Origin: Aptenodytes patagonicus
Taxonomy: Eukaryota > Chordata > Aves > Sphenisciformes > Spheniscidae
Direction: 5' to 3'
NCBI RefSeq assembly: GCF_965638725.1
Contig: NC_134982.1
Span: 77,018,155-77,082,154 of the forward strand
DNA: 64,000 nt
Both the position numbers and the translations under genes were made by a program. The notes under the pieces were generated by a model. The model had not been told where the DNA came from. It was given only the letters and a program-made list of their open reading frames with translations, and did no database searches. Shown here piece after piece: positions 44,771 through 58,300 of the stretch (within the stretch, counting starts at the first letter, position 1; each line of letters begins with the position of its first letter).

Positions 44771-47700
44771 GCAGATGTGGACGTGGCACAAAATAATCAG
44801 AGGGCAGGCAATCAGGACTGTTACGACAAAGATTTCACTGTTTCTTTCACATCCACAGCATGGGATGATTTTTTAAAAAGAGGTATTTGCATTGTTTAAA
44901 TGAGCTATAGACAAGGGATTTGATGGTAACAAATTATTTTCATTTGCTTCAAGCTGGCTTGGGAAGTTCCAGTCTTCCAGAGCCTGCAAGTAACATGAAT
45001 TGCTGGTACTCTTTTGATCAGTTCCCTTAGTTTTTTTACTAACTTTTCCTAAACAGGCAGGAAGGGTGTCAGCAAGCTTCCCAGAGAGAATTAGTCATTT
45101 CAAGTGCCCTAATATGTGGTCATTTCTACATGATTATGCTTAAAACTGTTTTAAAGGTGTTTCAGCACATCCGAAATCATTAGCTTCTTCTGTAGAGTTA
45201 GGTCAAGACAACCTGACATGGCTTATTTTCCCTCTCTCTCTCTCCACAGGTGAGAGACTCCAATTAGAGACCCCTTTTAAGAAGTGTGGGCTTCAGTTTG
45301 CTGTGTTCTTTGGGACAAAGCAAGATACCTATTATTCACCATTATGCATAACACACAGTACTTGTGGGTGAATCCCCTGAGATTATTGCATCTTTTGTCT
45401 GAGTACTTCTAGATAGAAGAAATAAAGTATATTTAATCAGATGTATCCTAAAGGGAAAAAGCATACCAGGCAGAATGATGCAGATAGACAAAGTTTCCAT
45501 TGAATTATATGGGCAGGGTTTTGCTCCAATGGTGCAAATTTACTATCTGATGCTGTGACTCATACAACAACAGCCTGCACCTGTTCCACAGCAGCCCTGC
45601 TGAAGTCCACAGGGTCACTGCCAGACTGGTGCATGACTCATTACCAGGGTCTCTGAATCCCGCTCCTGGGCTCCTGGTGTGATGGCTCGGTGGCAAAGCA
45701 AAAGCCCTTCAGGCATCTGCTACTTCCCTTTTGCCACTTGTTTCTTGATCAGACTCTCTCATCAGCAGAGTCCTTCCACATCTGACCTACGGGCAATTCG
45801 CCAGCAAGCAGCCGTCAAGCACAAATGATTGCCTGCAAAGATCAAGACCCAGGGGCATTAGTGAACAGCCAGGATCCAAAAATCCTCCCTCAGGTTAACT
45901 TCTTGTGCTTGAGGACATGAAGAGACAGAGAACTGCCTGGGGCTTTGGGAGCGGTTAGGATGGATGGAAGAGCCACTCTAAAAAATATAAATAAGGTAAT
46001 TTTGGTATGTGGAGCTGCGTGAACAACAAGCTTTTTCAAGTGGGAAAAAAAAATCTCTAAATTGAGGCATCTGAGAATCACTGCACACATTTGCACAGCA
46101 CAAAGAAATTAGCAAGTATTTTCTTTTGTGGATGCGGCCAAGAAAACACGATGTTAAAGAAGGCTTGGAGATGGATGTGGCATTCAGCACCCATCTCCAG
46201 CAAGGAGTATTTGCCATAGATAGCAAACTGGAAGGACTTTGTGAAGCAACTCTTGAGCAGGTTTGAAGTGCCAGTGACCTCAGCAGAATGACAGCAGTCT
46301 ACTCAAGCTAATGGGATGGATCAAACCTGTGCACAAGAACACTGTTGTAAAAGCTTGAAACTTGAGCATCCCAACCCACACAGAACTTGTCAGCAAAACA
46401 AGTCCTGTGTTTCATATCCAAATTATAGGTAGGACTTACATGATCCCACACTCAGAAGCGGTATCAAATTGTGTCAAGTTTTAGCATTGCCACAGAGCTT
46501 GGGACGTGGAAAGGGGAGTCTAATTTTACCTGTGATATTACTAAGGACTTGTGGAGTCTTGGTATGGTATGGCTGAGATGTTATACATAGACCAGCTGCC
46601 AATTGTAACATATTAATTCAAAACTGCACCACTCAGATGTGTCTCCCTTTAGGATGCTAAAAAACATGCTACACACACTTTTCCATGGGTTTTACAGTAC
46701 TGCCTGGTCAGAGAAAGGCTTTGCTTTTACACAAAGCCACTGACTGAAGTGGACAATCAGATCTGCAAAACAAAAGATTCAGAGAAGGGTTTAAGAAAGC
46801 AGTGCCAGGAAAACTTAGATCTAACTGTCACTCAACTGGTACCCTTTTCACCACATCCATCTTGGTCCATTCTTTTCTGATCTGTACCATCAAACCTACA
46901 TAAAAACAGAAATGATGTAGCGCGTCTAAAGTTGTTTATCTAGATAGCTGTTTTGGTTGCTCCATGGTAATTAAGAAATAGCCTGCCATTGAGCTAAAAC
47001 ATTAGTAACAGTAACAACCCAGATTGGCTGATTCTTGATATTTTAGCATCAATACAACTGGTCAGCAAATGCAGGCTAGAGGACATTTGCATTGTTGAGG
47101 TGACAAGTGCTAAAAGTAGCGGAGATAAAAAAGACCATGGGGTCATCTCTATCTGAGGGACCCGACCCTTTTGAAAGGACGAGTTATTCCTATATAGATG
47201 CATTGGGCTCAGACCACTGTGTGAGACCAGGGCTGCTGAAGACTCTCAGATCTTTGACATGTTAAAGTTCCCACCTCCCTAGCTAATGTTCAACAGTGTT
47301 TTACTCATTTGGGGCCATTCAAAATTATATATTTTATATTTGATGGATCAAGATGATAAAGAAGGGGGTTGAGCCCTTTTGGGCACTCGCGATATTTAAC
47401 ACGACTAACACTACAATAGTCACTGCACTTTGAATTAGCTCTTTATTTTAAATCTCTATTTTCAATTTGAAGTCAGCTCTACTTTGCAGTTTTCCAGCTT
47501 CCACAACAAGGCCATAAGGAGCTGGGGTAGGTGACACCTCTGTAGCTGCTTTCAACCTGAGTCATGCTTACATATTTTACCAACAGTGGCCACTACTTTT
47601 AGTTATGAATTTCAAACAGTGAGAGGATGGCATACACTACCTGATTATCAGTTACACTGAACTGTTACGTGGGACAGGAAAAGGGTTTTGTATCTAACTG

Positions 47701-49956
47701 AATATATAAGGGAAATGCATGGTGAGCAAGCTGAAATTAGTGTCCCAGCCCAGAACATACCAGCGTACCATTTAATATCCCTATTTATGCGTGACACATG
47801 ACTCGTGTCCAATACCTGCATTCTGCCTACCCTGGTAAGGGGTGTCCGTTCACAGCCTTCTCTTCACGAATCCTAGATCTTCCCAAAAGTCTTTTCCAGA
47901 CAGTAATCCAATTAGACCAGTCCTAAAAGAGCTGACAAAATCACACTGTAGAATAAGAACACATTTTTTTCCCTAAATTTGGCTCTAATTTTGCTTTGAG
48001 TAAACAGTCTAAGTTATGGGTAATAGCAATCGTTAAATTAAATTAAAGGTCGTTAATCACCATCATCATCTGTTCAATTAATACTTTGGATTTTCAGTCA
48101 CTGCACTAGCTAATCCAAACCTTTTGTGTAAGGCACCACAACGGACACGTGCTTCACCTCAAAGGAGTCATTTTTTTTCTCTAGTTATGAACAGGATAGA
48201 CAATTCAACCATTTGCATTGTTGCTCAATTGTGTAAGTGGATACTTGCTGATCTCTTGATTTTTAGCTTGGAAAGACAATTTTAACAATTGTAGCATGCT
48301 TTCTTGGAACAGAGTGGTTGGTTTCCCTTTTCTATCCCCCCAGGAAGCATACAATCTTCATACTGTTAGTCTTGGAAACCACCAACAAAGGGACAAATTG
48401 GAGGCATTTAGTTCCACTTTTGTCCTGACATTTTCTGTAAGTATTTTCGTGCCCACTAACAGCTTTCCGTTCCAAAGTAGATGTTCTCTCTTCCATCTCA
48501 GTAACCCTGTCGCTTAAATTTGAAGGGCCATTTTTATTCCTGTTAGATCTTCTGACATGTACTGCAGTTCTTACAGTATTTTTTCCCCTCCACTGATGCC
48601 ACTAATGACATTTACATTTCTGTGTCATCTACTAATGCAGTTTTCCTTTCTCTGAAGGACTGTTGATGAATACAGCTACAGCTAATTGCTATTCCCAAGC
48701 AACATAGTTTGTTTTTCAGCAAAAGACCAATTTCCAACCCAACAGGAAATCTTAAGACTATTCAAATGTATGAGGGGAGGTGAAGGAAGGTGTGGGAGCA
48801 TTATTTACCAACATAACCCTGCTTATAACATAACCTTTACAATATTTTAGCTATGTGGGACAGACTGGCTGAAGGTTAACCATTTCCCTTCATCCAGAAT
48901 TTAGCAGAGGGGTAAAAAAGGCTTTATTCATTCTAATGTGAGGACATAAAAGCTGTGTATCTGAATAACAGCAGATGGAAACAAGCAGCAAATTCTCACT
49001 CCAGAAAATACAAGCCGAGAAGCTACAGTCATTGCTCACCCTGCTAAATCCTGCACAGTGACAGAAGTGGAAGTTAACTTGTGCTGAAATCTAACTGGAA
49101 GGTTTTGATTTTTAAGTCTTTCAGTCAAGATGGAGGGTATTCCTAACAGAGTCCAAATTATTCATGTTTCAGCCCACTCAGCAACAGGTGAGAGGCTCAA
49201 CGTGGATTTTACTGGGCACGTTTCTGGAGGACAAGTTCAAACGATGATCATGGTCCATTACAAACTTAATCTCAAAACGAGGCCATTGCCACCAACTTAA
49301 ACACCTCTCCCCAGTATGTGTAATTCTGCTCCCACACTTACTCTTCCTTCAAATTAAGACAGCAAAGGCTATCACTTGACACCTTCTTTATGAACAAACT
49401 GTCCTGTAAGGCAGGAGTTGTGCCCATTAATGAGAGGGCATTCTCGAGCTTGCTCTCTGCAAGGTAACTTGGAAATCTACAACATAGAGGTGCTTTGTTC
49501 ATGTTGTACTGTAGGGAGGATGAATAAAAACCAGGCCTTTTCATGGCTGAAAGATGAGGGGTGTTTGGGTGTTTTCTAAAACCGCTTCTCTGAGCTTTCC
49601 AAATTTCTAGCATGAGGAAAAGGAATCATGTTAATGGGAAAACTTACAGAAACCACGGTTTCACAATTTAGTTCAGAATGTCCTATTTTATTCTCCTAAT
49701 TCCCTTGGACACTTTCTGGTATCACTCCTTTTTATCTCCCAGTATCTCTGCCCCAGGTGAAAGCACTTACTCCTTTATGTCACTGGCACATTAAGTGTTG
49801 AAGCAACCTGCCTGAAAATGCTGCTGCTCATAAGGTTCCTCCTGCTTTTCCACATTCCCACACATTTCAGATTCTTTCCTGTATTCATTCAGACGGTGGG
49901 GCTTACTTTAAATTACCATCACCCATGTAGCCATATGTTTGGGTTAATACCTAGAC
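44771..49956. other. Intergenic, no gene recognised
   Basis: About 5.2 kb of AT-leaning DNA with no exon recognised. A stretch at about 47,980-48,110, rich in TTAAT, CAATTA and ATCATCATC motifs, has the look of a conserved non-coding element, but this cannot be shown from one genome. Confidence 0.45.
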
Positions 49957-50468
49957 TGTAGTCTTCATTGCACTGGCCTGATTACCTTGTATAAACAATG
50001 CACGCCTTACGACGACTGCGCCCTTGAAGAAGACGACTGATAAAAGGGGAACATCCTGCCCTAGAAGGCGTCAGAGGCTAGATGATTGCCAAAGAAACAA
50101 GAAGTCAGCAAAAAACTGCGGTAACTAGGGGAAAGGTAAAGGCGGCAGGGGGAGATCGCGACCACCGACTCAATGCAAGACTGGAGAGACTTGTCCCCCC
50201 ACGCCCGCAAGGAGCATGCGTGCTAATTTACGTGGCAAGCGAGGCTAATTTGAACATAACTAACCAGCGAGCACGAACTTAGGCAGGTTTTTTGCTAATC
50301 ATGTAACAATATAAATACGCTGTAGTTCTTTTGTGTGGTGTGCTACCTTTGTGGAATTACCACCTGGCACCCAGCTTTGTGCAAACTTCAGATAAATAAA
50401 TATCTCGGCTCTGTGTGTAAGATTGGCTTTTTGTACCCCGGGTACTGGACCCCGCTTGTGGGACAACA
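49957..50468 (+). mobile_element. Solo LTR of an endogenous retrovirus (class II/ERVK-like guess)
   Basis: About 512 bp with TG...CA ends (TGTAGTCTTCATTGCACTGG ... CTTGTGGGACAACA). It has a TATA box (TATAAATA, 50310-50317) and an AATAAA at 50395-50400 about 80 bp later: a compact U3-R-U5 arrangement. CCCCGGGTACTGGACCCCGC near the end is like bird ERVK LTRs I recall. There is no internal coding region and no clear target-site duplication. It ends about 130 bp before the TMEM215 CpG island, in the same orientation as that gene. Confidence 0.72.
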
Positions 50469-50599
50469 CCCGTTTGCATCAAAACACAGAGACTGAACAT
50501 CACCATCACAGCTGATTTATGGCGGGCCTTAGAGACCAAGGGAAATCCTGTGAGATGCATCCCAACAGCTAGATTCATTCTTGGGGTCTTGGGGAGGGG

Positions 50600-51617
50600 A
50601 TAACACCGGGAGAGACTTTATCTCTAAGGGCTTCCCCCCGGCATGAAATTCAGCAGCAGCACAGCATCTCCGAAAGCCTTGCTTGCTCTCCGCTTGCACC
50701 TAACTCGGGAAAGGGGAGTTTGGGGCAGGACCGATCTCTGTCCGGCAGAGGATTTACTCCGCAAATCCCAGCCCCAAAAAGGCAGGGGCTTTGAGGGCGG
50801 GGGGCCCCGTGCAGAAGGAGCGCAGACCCGGCTTTCCAAAGGGGGGGCCGGTGCACCCCGGGGAAGGACGCCTGTCGGGGGGTCCAGCGCGGGCTTCCCA
50901 GACCCGGTCCCCTCCGCCTGGGAGGGGAAGCCTGCCCGGGGTGGCCGTCAGGTGGGGGGAACCCCCCCGAGCCTCTTCGGCCCACCCTCTTAAAAGCTCC
51001 CACCCTACCGACCCCGCAGTCCCCCGCGCCGCGGCACCCGTGGGCCCCGTGGGCGGTGCACGTACTCACGGCTGCTGCGGGGCTCCGGCGGGGCTGGGCG
51101 AGGAAGAGGAGGAGGAGGAGCGCGAAGGGCAGGTGTCCCTTGCGGCCGCTTGCTCCCCGCCCGCCGGCTGCTAGAAGTCGCCTGGGTCTCTCTCCCCTCC
51201 CGCTCCCCCGCCCTTTTGCAGGGTTTGAGCCCCCCGCCCCGTGCCCACGGCTGCACGGCCGTCCCCACGCGTGTCCGCCGTCACGCGTGGGAGGGCGCGG
51301 CGGGGCTGCCGGCGGGGGGGGGCCGCTCCCGCCTTAGTGGAGCGGTCGGCGGACCGCGGCTCAGAGCGGCTCTGGCGAGGGAGGAGGCGGGACGGCTCCC
51401 GCCCGCCGGCCCGGCCCGGCCCCTGCCCCGGCCCCGGCCCGCCCTCCGGCTGCGGCTCCGCCGAGGGGAAGCCGTGCGGTGCCCGCCGTCGGGGGCCTCC
51501 GTGCTTCACTGTCCGGGAAACTTCAGGCACTTGCCGGGCAGCATCCACCCCCTGCCCCGAGGGGCCGCTTCGGTGAAGGAAAGTGGTCTCTCGCACACCA
51601 GCAGGATGGCGCGGACC
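50600..51617 (+). promoter_or_regulatory. CpG island, TMEM215 promoter and 5' UTR
   Basis: GC- and CpG-dense sequence with GGGCGG/CCCGCC boxes and CCCGGCCCGGCC-type runs, densest at 51,000-51,480. It continues into the TMEM215 coding start. Long frames are open here on both strands, including one continuous with TMEM215 from 51150, but they are compositional. A short non-coding 5' exon may exist; the ATG-bearing sequence follows an acceptor-like TTGCCGGGCAG at about 51531-51541. Confidence 0.75.
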
Positions 51618-52325
51618 ATGAGACCCGACGACATCAACCCCCGGACGGGGCTGGTGGTGGCTCTGGTCAGCGTCTTCCTGGTGTTTGGCTTCATGTTCAC
51701 CGTGTCCGGCATCAAGGGAGAGACCCTGGGGGACATCCCACTGCTGGCCATCGGGCCGGCCATCTGCCTGCCGGGCATCGCCGCCATCGCCCTCACCAGA
51801 AAGACCGACGGCTGCACCAAATGGCCCAAGAACAAGTGTCCGTGCTGCAAGCAAGTCAAGGACCGGGATGTCATGGAGCTGCTGAGGACCCCCTCGGACC
51901 TGGAGTCTGGCAAGGGGAGTTGCAACGAGCTGGCCAAGAAAGCATACCAGAAGGACAGGAGGGTGCTGCGGGGCGAGGACTCAGTGTCCATCTGCACCAC
52001 CACCACCACTACCACCACCATGGGAGAGTGCAAGAGCCTCATCAGAAAGGTGGAGCAGGAGGAGATGCTGAGGTACCTGGAGACCTGTTACCCAGAGATG
52101 CCGGGGAATGTGTTCGTGGGAGATGGCTCCATGTACAGTGCCTTGGAGAAGAGCTCTTCTCCCACCAGGGACAGTGCTGCTTGCCCTGACATTGAAGACA
52201 ACATTTTTGTTGCTCCTAAAGACAGTATCATCATCTGCTCTTACAAGGAGAACAGCCCTTATGACAGATACTGTTGTTACATAAACCCTACTGGAGTCAA
52301 CTCAGACCAGGAGACCATAGTGTGA
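51618..52325 (+). CDS. TMEM215: TMEM215, transmembrane protein 215
   Basis: A single uninterrupted 235-residue frame, exactly the human length, starting MRPDDINPRTGLVVALVSVF. Two hydrophobic helices lie near the N-terminus (residues about 11-31 and 42-62, LLAIGPAICLPGIAAIAL). A cytosolic-type tail follows, with LLRTPSDLESGKGS, and a conserved end: FVAPKDSIIICSYK, NSPYDRYCCYINP and ETIV. The family is known as an ER-membrane protein with reported roles in endothelial survival. The start was set at 51618 by homology; an in-frame ATG four codons upstream (51606, MART) has a comparable Kozak context and may be used. Residues 127-134 are eight consecutive Thr from an ACC repeat not present in human. 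The middle region (residues 75-135) is the least conserved. Confidence 0.95.
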   Translation: MRPDDINPRTGLVVALVSVFLVFGFMFTVSGIKGETLGDIPLLAIGPAICLPGIAAIALTRKTDGCTKWPKNKCPCCKQVKDRDVMELLRTPSDLESGKGSCNELAKKAYQKDRRVLRGEDSVSICTTTTTTTTMGECKSLIRKVEQEEMLRYLETCYPEMPGNVFVGDGSMYSALEKSSSPTRDSAACPDIEDNIFVAPKDSIIICSYKENSPYDRYCCYINPTGVNSDQETIV

Positions 52326-55300
52326 AAGATGCATACTTTATATATATGTATGTATACAAAAACTACAGCTTCAACTTCTTGATAGGGGATAATATAGCTG
52401 ACTGCACTGCATGGGACAATCCCGATACTATTACAATTTAACCTGGTATGTGACTGATACTCAAACCTTTTGTGCCTGAAATACTCTTTCTGTAAGTAAA
52501 CAAGCATGTTTAAAGGTTAAAGAATTCAATTCTTCATTTTGGAAAAAAGAAATTACATTTTAATTTTATTTTCTCCCTTTCCCTCCCTTTTGTTTTCCTG
52601 CTGCCTATTGTATCCGAGCCTGTAGACACACTGGCAGGAGGGCAGCAGTGGCTGTCAGCTGAGATTAAGAACTGAATCAAAACTCTGGAGCTGTCTGCAG
52701 GAAAGAATGTGGTGCTCTATGGCTGAATGGGTCTTAGCAAAGGCATCACTTCATTTTGGGAGGGATTGAGAGATGTCAGCGTGCACTCCAATAGCTGGCT
52801 GATGTTAGGGAGTGTAGAAGTGATTTGTCTTTCTTCCTTCTTCTTTCTGTCAGGATTTTATTTTCCTCTGCTTCAACGAATTGATGTGCTGACCCTGTGG
52901 ACTCTTCCAAAAGCCGGATAGGCTCAGGGGAGTTTTCAAAGGCTAATCCATCATCAATAGCATGCAAGGTACAGGTTTTAGCTTCATTCCCCACTGGTAT
53001 TGAGTTCACTAGAATGTTTCTAACACTTTTGGATTTTATAGGCATACTTGACAAGGAGATTACAACATGATCATGACACAGTTCTTGCAGAGACTAGGAG
53101 CAGATGTCAGTGGTCTCAGGTCTTAAAGATATATTTCAGTACCTCTAAAGTTGCTTAAGGAATTGACTTCTATGGGTTGTGTTCAGAGCTGGATCTGACT
53201 CTTCTGAAAATATCATTTTCATGTGCCTTTTCTAAAATGCCAGATGTTTCTCTACAGGTGGTGAATGGTTACAGTCCACTCAGGGGTCTCAAAGCCGTGC
53301 TTCGCTGGGGGGAGGGAACAGAGGACCTGGCTGACAGATGTGTTTGTTCACAGTTTATGGATACATAGCAAGAGAAATATGAACTGAGTAATGAGGATTA
53401 ACCATTCAAAATCTGAGCCTGCAGCTTTCATACAAAACGCAAATCCTGGCTATTCTGCCCAACAGTAAATTGCATGTTCCATGCTGTGTATAAAAATCTT
53501 ACCTGGCCTCTACTATGTGGGTAACAGAGATGTGGTATAATAAGATGTGCATGCTAAGCAGCTACTCTAAGGGTTAAGCTCTTAGGGTCATGGTTACTAC
53601 AGCATAGAGTAATTTGCTAGTGTCTCACGAAGTCCCAGTTCCTATAACTAAATGCTTACAACTCCAAAAAGTTCCTCTGTGATGGAAGTCTTAATAACTG
53701 TTCTTACTTAGCTGTTTTCTGTCAACCATAAGTTGCACCGAACAAATGTATTGAATTACCAGGGTAGGAAAGAAGAATAATGGCCTTTCTTTTGTAGCAA
53801 ACTGAGATGTTGTGTAGAAAGTGGCAAGGAATTTTCCACTGAAATGAGCCATTCTTTGCTGCCCATGGAATAGTTTGGAAAGTAAATGGAAACTTTATGC
53901 ATCCACCAGTTTGTTTGTCTGGAAACTTACATCAAATAGTTACAGAGAACCAGTCTCTGAAGAGGTTTCCAGAAGGAGGAAATACAATTTTTTACACAAG
54001 ATAGTTTGGTTTCTTTCAGACCAAACAAGTTGTTAACGCTTTGGCCAGCCTTTGGTGGGGCATCAGGATGCTATTGGGATAAATTAAAAAAATACTAGCT
54101 AGTTTGAGTCGGGTAAAGCCTCTCAATAAGTGGTTACAGGGCTTTGGTGCTCTGGCATGCAGCAACAGTACTGGGGGAATAAACAAACACTTATACTCTG
54201 TACAGCCCAAGTTTTAACCACTGAGCAAAGGAATTCCACAAAAACAGACCATCTCCCTGGTGTGTTCAACTCCCACTTCCACAAAAAAGCACTCTGTTGT
54301 TGTCAGGCAGATAGTCTCCTGCAGGCTTAGTCACTGCAGGACCTTATTCTGCAATGTACAGAGCAGCTTTTTGATAGCTGCTGGGAAGTCTTATTTCATG
54401 ACCTCTGAAGCCAACAGCTAAAATACTGCTAATGAACATGACAAGGAATAGGGTCTTTCATCGCATTCTGTTCCCAAGGGAAGCAGGCGAGGGTCTCAGC
54501 GTGTGCCCATGGGTGCTCAGCACCCCTGGAGATCGGACACACCATGAGAAAACAGGCTACCAGGTAGCTGCATACTGCCTTTGCCGGGGTTGTGAGCAAT
54601 CGCTTGCCTTGCATAAGAGAGCAAAGCGTCAGCCCGCTGGGAACCTAGATTTGTACAGTTCTGCAAATATATATAGGAAGAGGTCAAGTTTTTCCATTTT
54701 GTCTAGGATTATATGTTCTCTGTCAAAAGTTATATGAGGTTTTATAAGGCAAGACAGCAAACTCTAGTGACAAATGGAATGGTAAATATATAATTTGAGA
54801 TACAACCATGCAGATCTGAGTCATGTGCTTTATTCCATTCTTAGAGTAAAAACAAGAGAATGCTCGTATTAAAGCAAAGTTTAATGGGAGTGAAAATTTC
54901 CCACAATATAGAAAGAGATATAAAAAAAGTATGTTTAAAACATGATATTTATAGGCAATGTCCTTCCTCCGTTCATTTAGCTGAGGTGATGGAGATGAGA
55001 GCTTCTTTCTGTCCCTGCTACCTTTAGAACACCTCTGGTTCTCTCCTCAATGCTACCCTCCAAACAGTGCATGCAGTTGTAGTGGAGCTCTGTTTGTGGG
55101 GTTAATGCCTGGTCTCATTGAAGTCAATTGCCACATATTGCATGGTCCTACAGTATGGGTGGCAGGGCATATATTAGCATTTGAAGAAAACCAATGATTT
55201 GGACATTGAGAGAAGGTTCCTAAGATATATAAAATGTATTTTTAGAGTAGCATTTGTCATAGTGCTACAGTGGAGTTTACCTTCGTTTAAGAAACAATGT

Positions 55301-58300
55301 GATACACAGATCAACTGTACACAGGGCAATTTTGTGTTGCTTTGTTTAAATTTCTGTTGTCATAAATAGCATTTTTACGGTCATACAAGCTGATCATTGC
55401 AAAGCCTTTAACAGAAAATTGGGAGTTTTAATCAGTGTGCAGTTTGTCCTTCTGGAGCACTAAACAATAGCTGGTCCTTTCTGCTTGGAACCGAACGAGT
55501 GGGAGGTGAGCGTGCTCAGGGTGTGCGTCCCTTGGGACCACATGTATAATGTATTCTTGGTCTGCATTCTGCAGAAATGTGGTGCTCTTCCACAGGCAGC
55601 TCCTCCCCATCTGATCCAACCTCTCCACAGTCCTGGCTCCAGTAACTATTTATTATGTCGTAATTAGCAGAGTAACAGCCACTATGACCCCCTCTCAGCA
55701 TTTCTCCTGGTACGTACCAGACTCTTTGCAGAATGAGCTCCTGCTCTTGACCATGGTGGTAGAATCTGACCCTACATCATCCATCCCATGTAAGCTGTTA
55801 TGTTGAGACGTCCAACTAAATGGTCAGTTCTTGCAGCACAGGCCTGGGATTTTGCGTATCTATATAATACCTTTCACTGTACTGTACAGGTGCTGTAGAG
55901 ATGGGTTAGAGATGGGTGACTGTCAGGCCTCAAAGGCACTTCCAGCCTGATTTTCATGAGCATTTAGGGACTGATCTATTTATATGCAGAACACAATCTG
56001 CACTCAGAAACCTGAATCTCAACACATTGCCAGTAAAGCCATATTGCAAGAGAATGCAGTTCTGACATGGGAGATTTTCTGAGTCTTGAAAGGTTTCTGT
56101 GTAAGTTTCTAATATCAATCATATTAAAACTTGTAGAGGAGTTTCCTAATACGTAGACTAGAGGAGTTTTCTTGACACATTCTTAACACACAGTGTGGGG
56201 CATCAGCTGCAAAGCAGCTCATGCTGAGCCCATTCCTACTCTGCAGCCCGTCTGAACATGCAATCCCTACTGGGATGACAGCCGGCAGGTTTGTTACTTC
56301 TCTGGTACTATGGGCCCTTTTATGTCTGGTCTTTAGAAACAACGCAGAGAGCAGATCTAGAATTCACTTATAATGCTCTCTGGCAAACCTTCATCAGTAA
56401 GCATTACCTTTAATTTATCAGTCCTCTCAGTGGAGGAATTCCAGACCCTGTATGTCTTTACTAGGCAAGGAGATCCAGCTATCATTGTTTTTTAAATCAC
56501 GGTTTATTTTCTGTTCAGAACAGTTGCACAGATTAGCCCTGACTATCCTATTGTCAGATGAACACAGAAGTGTTTTATGCTTAATGTTTTTACTTACGAA
56601 CATTGCACCATGCATAGGTGTATATACATTACACATTTGTTTGCAAGAGCAGGTCACAGAATGCACAAGCATAGCAACATAGTAATTTGAGATCTGCTTA
56701 GAGGACCTCTCTGTCTTTCCAATACCTCACCCAAATTTTCTGCTTCAAGCCTATTGTTGCAATTTAAAATGCCTTCCGTCCTTTAGGAGAAGAAAATTTT
56801 TCTAAGAACTCCGTTGTGGCTCTTTATGGACACACAGTTCTTCCAACAGGATACACAGAGTTTAAATGTCCCAGGACTGTGTTTCATTATAAACCCTGTG
56901 AAATCCTGGCTCCGTTACCAATCACAAACTGAAATTTTCCAGTGCTTTGCATTCAGCGTTTCCCCAAACCATTGGTAAAAGCCTTGAACCCTTGGTCAAT
57001 TCTGACAGATTCAGTACTAGTATTTTTTCAGCCTACAGTTTCATTACTTAAGGAGTGGGAAAGGGTTAAATACTTTGAAAATCTGGTTCTGCACTTTGTT
57101 CTAGTGAGGCAAGAACAAAAAAAGAGGTATTATTCATAAAAGCAAAAGAGACCAAAAAGGCTTCACAGACAGTATTTCATTACTTTGTTAGATTAACTGT
57201 TTTATATTCTGGTCACATAGGCAATATTTTTAGTGCATTCTTCCATATGTGTAGTTTCTCTTTGGTAGCTTACCCTGAACAGGCTCCCCAGGTACAGACA
57301 GAGAGTGTTTTTCTGCCTGCAGGCAGGATGCAAGAGCTACAGAAAAAAAATGGGTATGTAGTAGGGATCTGATGCCAGGAATGCTGATTCATTTTCAGAT
57401 CTCATCAAAACCCTTATTTACACACCATAGTATTTTACTAAGAAATGCAGTGATAATCATAAGCAATTATGCACACTCATGACATAAGGGTGCTACTACA
57501 GTAGCATCGTATTTGGTGTTCGCTGGCTAGGAAGTACCTATTCTATTGCAATCCAAGGCAAATTTCACAAAGTTGTAACAGTAAAAATTTCATGTGGCGC
57601 TTCACGGTCAAACTTAGTATTGTATGAAAACTGTTAAAACCAGCACTAGAAGTTAGTTCCAAAAAGAATGCATATGCACTTAAGACCTAGTGCAGTGGAA
57701 AGATGAGGTACAAATACAGAAGATGGGGTAGCTTTGTTCCCTGTCTGAACCAGAAGACCGTGGTTAGTATACTATGGGACACTAAATAACATCATGTAGC
57801 CTCATGCGTGTTCATTGGAAGGTTTCAGTCATTAGGGTTCCCACACAAACAAATTCTACAAAACCCCCTCTCTCACATTTCAAACTGGTTGTTTTATATC
57901 TCTACATCAGAAAGTGCGTTTTAGCAAATTTTAAATTAGGAGGAGGGGGAATTTTCCCCTATTTTCTTTGGAGAGAACACTGGATTGCAAATGATTTTAT
58001 CTTTGAATTCCAATTTAGAATGTAATAATGTACAAACCGATGTTTTACACTGACTGGTGTGAAGTAGGGGAAAATTCAGAAAGGAATTAGGAGGACAGAG
58101 TACTCATTAGCTGAAAAGCAGATGGTAGCCAGCTGGAGAATAATCAGAATAATCTTGCATAGCCTTGTCTTTTTACTGGTCTGAAAGGACAGCCCCAGAA
58201 AGGCACTCTTAAAAAACCAAAGACTCTTACTATTGAGGTCAATTCAGATGGAAGGGCTATTAATAACTTTTGGTGGTCTGAGTGGTGTGGGAGAGAGAGA

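Noticed and set aside
51150-51617. N-terminal extension in frame with TMEM215
   Set aside because: It starts without an ATG, is compositionally biased CpG-island sequence, and the 235-residue frame from 51618 already equals the family length.
57946-57959. GGGGAATTTTCCCC as an NF-kB site
   Set aside because: The spacing does not fit the usual 10-bp consensus, and there is no promoter context.
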